Positions 57,073 to 64,000 of a stretch of 64,000 nucleotides of DNA are shown in pieces. Within the stretch, counting starts at the first letter, position 1; each line of letters opens with the position of its first letter. Origin of the DNA: Phaeodactylibacter xiamenensis (GTDB taxonomy: Bacteria; Bacteroidota; Bacteroidia; Chitinophagales; Saprospiraceae); NCBI RefSeq assembly GCF_000759025.1, contig NZ_JPOS01000014.1, positions 5,001 to 69,000 on the forward strand, read 5' to 3'. The notes beneath the pieces are model-generated. The model saw nothing but the letters and a program-made list of their open reading frames with translations. It searched no databases and was not told the DNA's origin. A program made the translations under genes and the position numbers.

Positions 57073-58032
57073 TTACATTTTGACAAACTGACCCAGATAA
57101 GCAACGGCTCCGCTATTCAATTCGCCAAACAAATGATAGCTTCCTCCTCGCAGATGGGTAAAATTAAAATAACGGCCCACCTCAAAGGCATGAGCTTCAA
57201 GCTGCTGCCCAGTATTATTGAATAGTAAAACCTGCTTTAATTTTTCCACACCCTGCCCCTGAAGCATCAAAAAATCATGACAAGGATTAGGATATAAGCT
57301 AATGGAAGAAACAAGGGAAATATCTGAGGTTTTCGTAACCCAATAACAGGGGTCCTGAAGGTAAACGGCTGTACCCACAGCCATAGACAAGCCATAAATA
57401 GATTCCATTCCCTGCCCTTCTATTTCGTGCTCTATTTGAAGCCTTGTTAACGCAGGGTCCTCATTAAATGCTTCTGTAGTGAGTTCAAAAACACCTTCGG
57501 GCGTTTCGGCCATACAGTAGGTGATGCCCGGGAAATCATCGGCAGATACCTCCGTAAGTTCCCAAGTTATTTGATTGGTCAGGAAAGCCCCCCGGTAGCA
57601 GATTGTATCCAGGAATCGGCTTTGATCCCACCATACTCTGACAGGCTGGTGAACGGCATGTATGAAAACATATGCTCCACCTCCGGTTAGGCAATGATTA
57701 GCGTCCGGGGCGCCATTTGTTGATTGGGTAACTAAGCTTTGGTATAAAGGCTCTTGTGAAAAAGGAGAATAATTATCAGGGTCAACTGCCCGAACATCGA
57801 ATACAGCATTCATAGGAGAATCATCCATGATTTCTCCAAATTCCGGGTCGAAGCCATTAGAAGCATTTGCATCGAAACCAATTAATAACGAATCGTTATT
57901 CCCAGCAGCATCTTCAAAATATAAGGCGACCTGAAACCTTGCATTTTGTTGACAATAGGCTGTAGTAGCAGTGATGACTGTAATAACTAAAGTTACTACA
58001 ATGATCGTCAGAAAAAAATTTTGAATATTCAT
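57073..58032 (-). CDS. T9SS-sorted secreted protein
   Basis: The 319-residue protein has an N-terminal hydrophobic leader (FFLTIIVVTLVITVITATTAYCQ) and a T9SS type A sorting domain at the end (ISLYPNPCHDFLMLQGQG, HLRGGSYHLFGELN). Between them is a beta-rich region (ARFQVALYFEDAAGNNDSLL, FDANASNGFDPEFGEIM) that I cannot assign. Its start lies 3 nt after the stop of the orphan sorting-domain fragment, so the two may once have been parts of a repeated gene set. Confidence 0.75.
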   Translation of the reverse strand: MNIQNFFLTIIVVTLVITVITATTAYCQQNARFQVALYFEDAAGNNDSLLIGFDANASNGFDPEFGEIMDDSPMNAVFDVRAVDPDNYSPFSQEPLYQSLVTQSTNGAPDANHCLTGGGAYVFIHAVHQPVRVWWDQSRFLDTICYRGAFLTNQITWELTEVSADDFPGITYCMAETPEGVFELTTEAFNEDPALTRLQIEHEIEGQGMESIYGLSMAVGTAVYLQDPCYWVTKTSDISLVSSISLYPNPCHDFLMLQGQGVEKLKQVLLFNNTGQQLEAHAFEVGRYFNFTHLRGGSYHLFGELNSGAVAYLGQFVKM

Positions 58033-58035
58033 GCG

Positions 58036-58175
58036 TTACAGCTTTATTAGAATAGAACCAATAACCTCGCCATCCAAATCTAATACCAAGTAATAAACGC
58101 CAGAAGTTATATTACTTGGCGATATTATAGTGGTGGAGTTCCCAAAATGACTAGACAGGCAGCTTAATTTATAAA
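58036..58175 (-). pseudogene. Orphan T9SS sorting-domain tail
   Basis: The frame ends NITSGVYYLVLDLDGEVIGS plus ILIKL and a TAA at 58036-58038. This is the typical last stretch of a T9SS type A domain. Reading upstream it holds as SSHFGNSTTIISPS and then meets a stop near 58175, with no start. The rest of its gene has gone. Confidence 0.65.
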
Positions 58176-58227
58176 ACCCTTAAAATTTAGCTATCATGAG
58201 CAGAAGAGATTTCAACACTGACAACAG

Positions 58228-59658
58228 TCATTCTTCTACAAACTCTACCTCCATATTGTACCGCCACTGATTGAAGTACAAATTCCCCCCACGCCATTCC
58301 ACCTCGCCCCGCTGAAAGTCCACTGTTTCACTGCGGGGGTGCACCTTGGCCGGGAAGAAATCGCCGGAAAAGTCATCGTTGACAATCAGGCGGTAGGCAT
58401 CGGCCCCACCAAAGAAATAGCGTCGGGCCTCCGGGTGGTCTTCAATGGCCTGTAGGTTGAAATCGGGGTCAACGGGCACCCAACCCAGCCCCTCGAAGTA
58501 CAGCTCCGACCAGTCGTGCAGGTTTTTGCTAACGGGGTAGAGGAACCACCCGCTTTGCCACTTTGCCGGAATGCCCACATAGCGGCAGAGGGTGATAAAC
58601 AGCAAGGCTTTCATTCCGCAGTCCCCCCGCTGATTTTCGATACAGTAGGCCGGGATATTAGGCATGGTGGAATACTCCAGCGCACTAGCCCAGGGAATAT
58701 TTTCGCCAATCCACTGATAAATGAGCCAGGCTTTTTGAACGGGGTCCTGCTCATTGCCAACGATATCCTTAGCGAGCTGCTGTACCTCCGGCGTAAAGCG
58801 GATGTGCTGTGCCCGCTCCTGCGTGTAGTATTGGTACAGCATGGAGGAGGTGTCATAAGGCTCCACTTTCGCATTCCACAAATCCTGCCAGTGGTCGTAA
58901 GCCGTGTAGGATACTTCGTACTGGAATTCCGTCCACTCCCCCGCCACTGCCGGCTTTTCCATGTAAATGGACGTATGCGGATAGCTCAGGGGCGAAATAA
59001 TGTAATGCGGCTCACTCGCATTGATCAATTGGGGTGCGGCCAGGCGGTCGCGGCTCGGACGGGGATAGGGCAGCCATGCGCGGACCATTTCACCGTGGGG
59101 TACGGCATCGGGCTTTACGCGCAGGGTGTAGTTGAGCTTGAGGGTGCGGGGGCGGGCAATGGCAGCCTCCTCCCCTTTTACCGCCTCCACAGCGCGGGGT
59201 AGGTACACCTGCAGGAAACTGTCCAGGGTTTGACTGCCGGGGCCATCCACTTCCTCCTTCCGGGCTTTGGCTTCCGCATTTACCCGGAAGAGGTTCCAGA
59301 CGGCATTACGGAAGTAGCGCTTTTTGCCTTCAATAACGCGCATTTCCAGTTCGCCGCTCTCCTCCCATGCCTGCAGCTGTGCATCGGTCAGGTTGGGAAA
59401 GTAAGCGCCCAGCGTCTCCCGGATGTAGGCTTCATCCCGCGAAAAGTCGAGCTTGATACGGTCGAGCAGAGCGGACTGTAGTTGTAGCTGATAGGCGGTG
59501 GTTTCTTCCAGCCCTCCTTCAGCAATACGGCTGGCCATGAGGTCCTGAGCGGTCCGGTATTCCCCTTCGGCTATAGCCTGATCAATATCAGGAAAGCCGG
59601 TCTGAGCGGACAAAGAATAAGTCATCAGCAAGATTAGTGCAGACAGTAAGCTTCGCAT
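58228..59658 (-). CDS. Exported transglutaminase-like thiol enzyme
   Basis: The 476-residue protein has signal peptide MRSLLSALILLMTYSLSA. The C-terminal half is a transglutaminase-like domain with the Cys in QRGDCGMKALL, the His in NLHDWSELYF and the Asp in VPVDPDF. A proline-rich VRAWLPYPRPSRDRL strand region precedes it. Bacterial members are usually proteases or peptide-modifying enzymes rather than cross-linkers. It is third in a minus-strand run after the NlpC/P60 gene (32-nt gap). Confidence 0.85.
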   Translation of the reverse strand: MRSLLSALILLMTYSLSAQTGFPDIDQAIAEGEYRTAQDLMASRIAEGGLEETTAYQLQLQSALLDRIKLDFSRDEAYIRETLGAYFPNLTDAQLQAWEESGELEMRVIEGKKRYFRNAVWNLFRVNAEAKARKEEVDGPGSQTLDSFLQVYLPRAVEAVKGEEAAIARPRTLKLNYTLRVKPDAVPHGEMVRAWLPYPRPSRDRLAAPQLINASEPHYIISPLSYPHTSIYMEKPAVAGEWTEFQYEVSYTAYDHWQDLWNAKVEPYDTSSMLYQYYTQERAQHIRFTPEVQQLAKDIVGNEQDPVQKAWLIYQWIGENIPWASALEYSTMPNIPAYCIENQRGDCGMKALLFITLCRYVGIPAKWQSGWFLYPVSKNLHDWSELYFEGLGWVPVDPDFNLQAIEDHPEARRYFFGGADAYRLIVNDDFSGDFFPAKVHPRSETVDFQRGEVEWRGGNLYFNQWRYNMEVEFVEE

Positions 59659-59690
59659 GGCGTATGGACTTGATTTTTTTATTTGATATG

Positions 59691-60881
59691 TTAGTAGCCC
59701 GGCACTTCCGCTAAGGGCAATATCCCGTACTCCGTGGGCTGATCCACGAGCATACGCTTGGCTCGTACAAAAGAGTTCAGCCGGTATTCTGTAAAGGTGG
59801 AATCGCCCCGGCGCAGGCTTTCTTCCCGTACCTGCCCGGAGGCGTGAATGATAGCGCCGTCGCCCTGATAAATGGCTACATGGGTAATCTTTTCCGGCTT
59901 TTCAGCGGTAGCTTTCCGGCCAAAGAAAAGGAGGTCGCCGGGGAGGAGATTGGAGAAGGTGGTATCGGTTTCCACTTCCACGCCGGTGTGCACCTGCTGA
60001 GAGGCGTCCCGGGGCAGCATCAGCCCGTTCAGGTAAAAAACCGTTTTGGTAAACCCGGAGCAGTCCACGCCTTTGCCAGAGGTGCCGCCCCAAAGGTAAG
60101 GGCGCCCCATGAAGCGGCTTGCGGTACGGAGGATGTTCTCCGCTGTAGGCGAGCGGCTGTCGAGCCAGGTCTGATAATCCATGGCTTCATCGGCCATAAT
60201 ATAGGCTTCCCGGCCATCGGGGTACTGTACTTTTGTAAAGCCGCCCTCCTGTCCGAGCTTGCGCAGGATATTGCCGGCTACCAGATCAGAAACGATGCCT
60301 TCTCCGCCCGGGCTGCTGTAGGAAAAGCCAAAATCCGGCAGGTAAATCACCCGTTCGCTATTGACCCAGGCCTCTGCACCGGCCTTATCGGTCAGCTCAA
60401 AGCCTCCGGAATCCAGCCAGCCCAGGTAGCCATCAGGGGTTTGCACGAGGTACCAGCCGTCTTCTTTTTTGAGTACGTTGAGCAAGGTGCCTAGAGTGGA
60501 TTGTGTAGACAACTCAGAAGAATGCCCCGGCTTAGAGCGAATATTGCAGGCGGAAAGATTCACGATGCCGTAATGCAGGCCTTCCAGGGCTTCATCCGGC
60601 AGTTGCTGTACCGTGGTGGCGTAACCCAGTGCTTCTGCTTCTGATTCCAGGGCTTTTTTGGCATTAGGCAGATTGGTTTCGCCGGTGAGCAGCCACTGAC
60701 CGTCCTGCTGTTCAGCGCGGATATCAAAGAGGGCCACCCGCTTATCGGGAGCATGGGCTGCCTTGAGTTGGTCAATCAGGTTGGAAAGCTCGGTCGGTGG
60801 CTGTGGAGCCTCCGCCTGCCCGCCGGAGTTGCAGCCTGCGGCGGGCAGTAGGAAAGCCAGGGCAAAAAGAAGGTTTCGCAT
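59691..60881 (-). CDS. NlpC/P60-family lipoprotein with SH3 domains
   Basis: A 396-residue lipoprotein (lipobox PAAGC, Cys 17). An N-terminal region about 20-100 is followed by two SH3b-type domains (about 105-240, with CNIRSKPGHSSEL and LLNVLKKEDGWYLVQTPDGY). The NlpC/P60 cysteine peptidase has its Cys near residue 273 in GVDCSGFTKT, LPGDLLFF, and the His near 334 in THVAIYQGDG. It is expected to cut peptide bonds of peptidoglycan in the periplasm. It lies 33 nt after the read-through end of the caspase gene. Confidence 0.9.
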   Translation of the reverse strand: MRNLLFALAFLLPAAGCNSGGQAEAPQPPTELSNLIDQLKAAHAPDKRVALFDIRAEQQDGQWLLTGETNLPNAKKALESEAEALGYATTVQQLPDEALEGLHYGIVNLSACNIRSKPGHSSELSTQSTLGTLLNVLKKEDGWYLVQTPDGYLGWLDSGGFELTDKAGAEAWVNSERVIYLPDFGFSYSSPGGEGIVSDLVAGNILRKLGQEGGFTKVQYPDGREAYIMADEAMDYQTWLDSRSPTAENILRTASRFMGRPYLWGGTSGKGVDCSGFTKTVFYLNGLMLPRDASQQVHTGVEVETDTTFSNLLPGDLLFFGRKATAEKPEKITHVAIYQGDGAIIHASGQVREESLRRGDSTFTEYRLNSFVRAKRMLVDQPTEYGILPLAEVPGY

Positions 60882-61031
60882 CTTTTTTACCGGGAAGATA
60901 AAAAACTCTGTTCACTAATCCTCCCGCACCACCGCAATCGGCATGCGATGGTCAAACTCCCCGGTGAGCGTTGGCGTCTGCACATTTCCGGTATATCGGC
61001 GCACCTGCTGATGCACAAAATCAAACAGCTC

Positions 61032-62558
61032 CTAAATATTCACGATGCCGTCGTGGTTGCTATCGGCTTCGCCCTTCAGCCCGCGCACCATGAAGTGGCT
61101 GAAAATACCGGACCGCAGCCCGCCGTCTTCCAGAGAGTACTCTTCCCCCTTGGAGGACATCATGAGGGCCAGTCCGCCCTTGGTGTCTTCAAAGGCTTTG
61201 TACAACCGGCTGAGATCGCCAGCTGCACCACCGCGGCGCGCCAGCAAGCTACCGGAGTGGCAGGCATCCGCGAGTACGACTTTGTGCTTGGCCCGGCTGT
61301 TCTCAAGCATAAACTTGATGTCTTCGTGCATGAGCTTGTTGTGGTAGCCATCGTAGTCCACCGGCATGAAGAAGCCCTGCAGCCCATGCCCGGAGAAGTA
61401 GAACAGGATCACATCATTCTCGTCAGCCCGCATAAAGGTAGTGCGCATGGCTTCCTTAATGTTGCGGTAGGTCGCGTCTTCATCGATGAGCAACCGCATC
61501 TGATTATCGGGGATAGCACCGCCCTGCGGGCTCTTCAGAAAAGCGTACAGCTGATAGGCATCATCATCTGTGTAGCGCAGGGTAGGCATGTAGGAGTAGG
61601 TGGCTGCACCGATAATGACGGCCCATATTTTCACTTCGGGGTCTCTTTCCACCGCTACCGGCATCTGCTGATCGGTACCGCCTTCTATGAATAACTTTTT
61701 GGCAGGCTTGCCGAAATCCCAGATCGCGCCCACCACGCGGCCACTTGCGTAGTACATCACGCCCCGCCCGTGCGGGGTATGGTCTTTCCAGCTGCCCATG
61801 TATTTGCTGCCGCTCACGTAGTAGACGGTGCCGTGCCCTTCGGGCTGCCCCTCCCGGAAGTCCCCCACATACTTGGAGCCATCCTCATAGGTAAACTTGC
61901 CTTTGCCGTTTTGGCAGTAGATGTTGTTGCAATTGCGGAGATTTGTGGTGTCGCCTTCGTAACCAAATTTGCTCCAGTCAGCCAGGTACTGCCCGTCCGA
62001 CCATTCGCCAACGATCTCCTCCCCGTCCGGAAAGGACAGGTTGCCCCGGCCGTGGCGGTCATTGTCTTTCCATTGGCCATCGTAGACAGAGCCATCCGAG
62101 TAGTACATCCGGCCCATGCCATTGAACTGCCCGGCCATGAAGCCGCCCTCGTAGCGATCGCCATTGGCAAAATGAAGCGTCCCTTTGCCGGATTGCTGCC
62201 CATTCACCCAAAAGCCTTCATAGCGGTTGTCATTGGCATACGCCATAATGCCGCGGCCATGAAACTTGTTGTCCCGGAAATCGCCAGTGTATTTGTCGCC
62301 ATTGGGATAGGTGAGAATGCCCCGGCCTTCCTTGAAGCCATTTTTCCAGTCGCCGGTATACTCCCGGCCATCAGAAAAAATCAAGGTGCCGTTGCCCTGC
62401 GGCTTGCCGTCCCGGAAGCGCCCCTCGTAGCGGGCACCGCTAGGGTAGATGCAAACGCCTTCTCCGTTGATACAATCGCCAGATTTACAGTCAATCTGGG
62501 CAGTTAGTGAAATAGTCAATACAGTGCTTAAAATTGCAAATAGTGCAGCCCTCCTCAT
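61032..62558 (-). CDS. MORN-repeat caspase-family (C14) protein, cut short by an amber codon
   Basis: A 508-residue protein with signal peptide MRRAALFAILSTVLTISLTA (start at 62558; the ATG at 62597 is too far up). Residues about 30-270 hold nine to ten MORN repeats of the YxGxWKxGxxxGxGxx type (YTGDWKNGFKEGRGI, YDGQWKDNDRHGRGN). The caspase/metacaspase domain (about 310-500) has His near 389 in YFSGHG and Cys near 433 in LADACHSGS. The frame stops with TAG after HDGIVNI. Without this codon it would run 38 residues further (ELFDFVHQQVRRYTG to HRMPIAVVRED), ending at 60915, as in intact relatives. CAG to TAG is the simplest explanation. A TACGTTTG -7-like box lies at 62595-62602. Confidence 0.88.
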   Translation of the reverse strand: MRRAALFAILSTVLTISLTAQIDCKSGDCINGEGVCIYPSGARYEGRFRDGKPQGNGTLIFSDGREYTGDWKNGFKEGRGILTYPNGDKYTGDFRDNKFHGRGIMAYANDNRYEGFWVNGQQSGKGTLHFANGDRYEGGFMAGQFNGMGRMYYSDGSVYDGQWKDNDRHGRGNLSFPDGEEIVGEWSDGQYLADWSKFGYEGDTTNLRNCNNIYCQNGKGKFTYEDGSKYVGDFREGQPEGHGTVYYVSGSKYMGSWKDHTPHGRGVMYYASGRVVGAIWDFGKPAKKLFIEGGTDQQMPVAVERDPEVKIWAVIIGAATYSYMPTLRYTDDDAYQLYAFLKSPQGGAIPDNQMRLLIDEDATYRNIKEAMRTTFMRADENDVILFYFSGHGLQGFFMPVDYDGYHNKLMHEDIKFMLENSRAKHKVVLADACHSGSLLARRGGAAGDLSRLYKAFEDTKGGLALMMSSKGEEYSLEDGGLRSGIFSHFMVRGLKGEADSNHDGIVNI

Positions 62559-63009
62559 GGTTGTGTTGTTTTGGTGCCCTGATGCTGCCACTTCCAAACG
62601 TAAAAAATTACGATGCGGAACTAGCGGTCGTCAAAGCTGGTGTTCAAGCGGGCTTTAGGGTCATACCGACGATAAAGTGGTTTGCCACAGCAAACCGACT
62701 TGATGTCGGCATAAACGCTGGAAAGTGACCTGCTCCTGTCCTGACAAGCTACGCTTTGTCACGGACCGATGTCGCAAACCACTTTTTTAAGCGTATAGAT
62801 GTAAAGCCCAAAGCGTAGTTGTCAAGTGTAGGGGGTATTACCATAAGGGATAGCTCGGTTTTGGATGTCAGTCAATATGCTTTTCAATACTGCACAACGG
62901 GTGCATGTATTGCCAAGTTCAAAACCTTTAATAAAACATTAGGACTTTTTCGATGTATGTCGTCGTTTCCCGGACAGGTGAAAATCACCTGCTGGACAAG
63001 CCCGGCCCA
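62559..63009. other. Spacer holding a long inverted-repeat element
   Basis: About 450 bases with no gene. It holds the -7-like box of the caspase gene and the inverted repeat at 62650-62809. The right 200 bases show nothing I can name. Confidence 0.5.
62650..62809. repeat. 160-bp element with imperfect 36-bp terminal inverted repeats
   Basis: Left end 62650-62685 and right end 62774-62809 pair, with GGGCTTTA at the tips and a perfect inner 12-bp match AAAGTGGTTTGC/GCAAACCACTTT. The 88-bp core has no ORF. It resembles a MITE-like relic or a large RNA hairpin. No target duplication is clear. Confidence 0.55.
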
Positions 63010-63582
63010 TCAGCTCCTTTTCTTCACATACTCGGTCAAAATGACGATTTGTTGCCCTTCTACTTTGCCTTCGATCTGGCCGGCATTGTCGTGCACCAGT
63101 GATATGCGGCGCACGGCGGTGCCCCGTTTGGCCGTAAAATTGGCGCCTTTGACTTTCAGGTCTTTGATCAGGGTCACGGTATCTCCGGCTTCGAGCACCT
63201 GCCCGTTGCTGTCGAGGTGGACCAATGCGTTTTCATCCGGCAGCCCGGCTTTTGCCCAGGCCAGGGTATCCTCGTCCAGGTACATCATATCGAGCAGCTC
63301 AGCGGGCCAGCCCTCTCCGCGCAGGCGGTTGAGGATGCGCCAGGCTACGACCTGTACCGCCGGGACGGTGCTCCACATGCTGTCATTGAGGCAGCGCCAG
63401 TGATTGGGGTCGAGATTATCCGGATCAGTAAGTTGCGTATGGCAAGCCCCACAGACCAGAATGCTTTCGGCTACGGACGGGGCATCGGCCGGCGGGACCG
63501 TATACACCTCAAGGGATTCGCTTTGCCCGCATAGCTCGCAGGCCTGGCCGCTGCGGGCCATCAATTCTTTCTCTACAGACAT
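63010..63582 (-). CDS. PhnA/YjdM-type zinc-ribbon protein
   Basis: A 190-residue cytosolic protein. The start at 63582 gives MSVEKELMARSGQACELCGQ; the open frame above it has no coding character. A zinc ribbon is formed by CELCG and VCGACH, and the C-terminal SH3-like PhnA domain shows VHLDSNGQVLEAGDTVTLIK, DLKVKGANFTAKRGTAVR and a QIVILTEYVKK end. Despite the name, YjdM/PhnA proteins are not needed for phosphonate use, and their role is unclear. A TACCTTTG -7-like box is at 63603-63610 on the minus strand. Confidence 0.88.
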   Translation of the reverse strand: MSVEKELMARSGQACELCGQSESLEVYTVPPADAPSVAESILVCGACHTQLTDPDNLDPNHWRCLNDSMWSTVPAVQVVAWRILNRLRGEGWPAELLDMMYLDEDTLAWAKAGLPDENALVHLDSNGQVLEAGDTVTLIKDLKVKGANFTAKRGTAVRRISLVHDNAGQIEGKVEGQQIVILTEYVKKRS

Positions 63583-63769
63583 AGTGACTTTTTTGGCTGC
63601 CGCAAAGGTAGGATAAACCCGGCATTCATTCGTCGGGTAAGGCCATCTATTGGTCGGGAACGGTGTCAAGTTGGCAGCATTCTCAAAAAAAGACAGGGGG
63701 GAGGTAGGGGGCGCAAGCATCAGTATAGCGATTCCGACACACTTTAGAAATCATCCGAAAATCAAAACC

Positions 63770-64000
63770 ATGAAAAAGCGAGCCATTTTGGCCAGCCTGC
63801 TTTGCCTGTTCATCATTCAGGCAGGGATGGCACAAAACGAACCTCAGTACACCCTCAGCGGGTACATCAAAGACAGCAGCAGCGGAGAAGAACTATTGTA
63901 TGCCAATGTCCTTGAGCCTACTACCAGCGCCGGGGCCACCACCAATCTCTACGGATTCTACTCCCTCACCCTGCCTGCCGGGCAGTACGAGCTCACGTTC
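63770..64000 (+). CDS. TonB-dependent receptor-like protein, N-terminal part (runs off the window)
   Basis: Only the first 77 codons are present. Signal peptide MKKRAILASLLCLFIIQAGM-A is followed by YTLSGYIKDSSSGEELLYAN and a GATTNLYGFYSLTLPAGQYE strand set, which is the carboxypeptidase-regulatory-like domain that opens SusC/TonB-dependent receptors in Bacteroidota. The plug and barrel would lie beyond the window. It could instead be another protein with this domain. Confidence 0.7.
   Translation, partial: MKKRAILASLLCLFIIQAGMAQNEPQYTLSGYIKDSSSGEELLYANVLEPTTSAGATTNLYGFYSLTLPAGQYELTF

Overview
The window looks like a chromosomal segment of a Bacteroidota bacterium, probably of the Saprospiria (Lewinella/Phaeodactylibacter-like). 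Several things point there. gldM and gldN of the type IX secretion (T9SS)/gliding machinery are present, as are several proteins with T9SS C-terminal sorting domains and a 3,710-residue HYR-repeat protein. There is a start of a SusC/TonB-receptor-like gene, many SPII lipoproteins, and promoters of the Bacteroidota type (TTG/TTTG, a spacer of 19-21 nt, then TAnnTTTG). Base composition is moderate. I saw no rRNA, tRNA or CRISPR.

Layout. 1-2.7 kb is a decaying region: an S41 peptidase reduced to signal peptide plus C-terminus, an outer-membrane-protein C-terminus joined to the head of a membrane regulator, a lipoprotein and a small orphan ORF. 2.8-9.4 kb holds a YgiQ radical-SAM enzyme, an ALDH8-type aldehyde dehydrogenase, a frameshifted remnant, a TPR protein and a CoiA-like protein. 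9.5-12.6 kb is an operon of a DUF4412 protein, a parallel beta-helix lipoprotein and a diheme-cytochrome lipoprotein. 13-15 kb holds a TrhA-like membrane protein, a hairpin repeat pair and a truncated paralogue of the giant protein. 15.2-26.4 kb is the giant HYR/lamin-tail/P-domain/dockerin-like T9SS protein. 26.7-34 kb has an AraC-type membrane regulator, a hairpin-rich spacer, a gluzincin/TolB/beta-barrel protein and a P-domain T9SS protein.

34.5-43.9 kb carries a methyltransferase, a DUF6503-like lipoprotein, a sulfatase with an HGSNAT-like acetyltransferase, an alpha/beta hydrolase, groES-groEL and a serine hydrolase. 44.3-49.7 kb is an accessory patch. An IS4-like element with 20-bp inverted repeats and an 8-bp target duplication splits a small secreted-protein gene. 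Next to it lie a 3-TM protein, a frameshifted glycine-zipper peptide, a lipoprotein, a tiny secreted peptide with its own promoter, and a divergent helical-repeat protein. 49.8-56.9 kb is core envelope function: DegP/Q protease, TatC, GldM, GldN, a Na+/Ca2+ exchanger and a gamma-carbonic anhydrase. 57-64 kb holds a T9SS protein, an orphan sorting-domain tail, and an operon of three thiol-enzyme folds (MORN-caspase, NlpC/P60, transglutaminase). It ends with a PhnA-like protein and the start of a TonB-type receptor.

The most notable items are the IS4 insertion whose target gene can be rebuilt exactly, the glycine-zipper peptide/3-TM pair with a one-base frameshift, the tiny secreted peptide divergent from a cytosolic helical-repeat protein, the MORN-caspase/NlpC/transglutaminase operon with an amber codon inside the caspase gene, and the T9SS paralogue truncated exactly at a hairpin repeat. 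All family names come from reading motifs and remembered family features, not from a database search.
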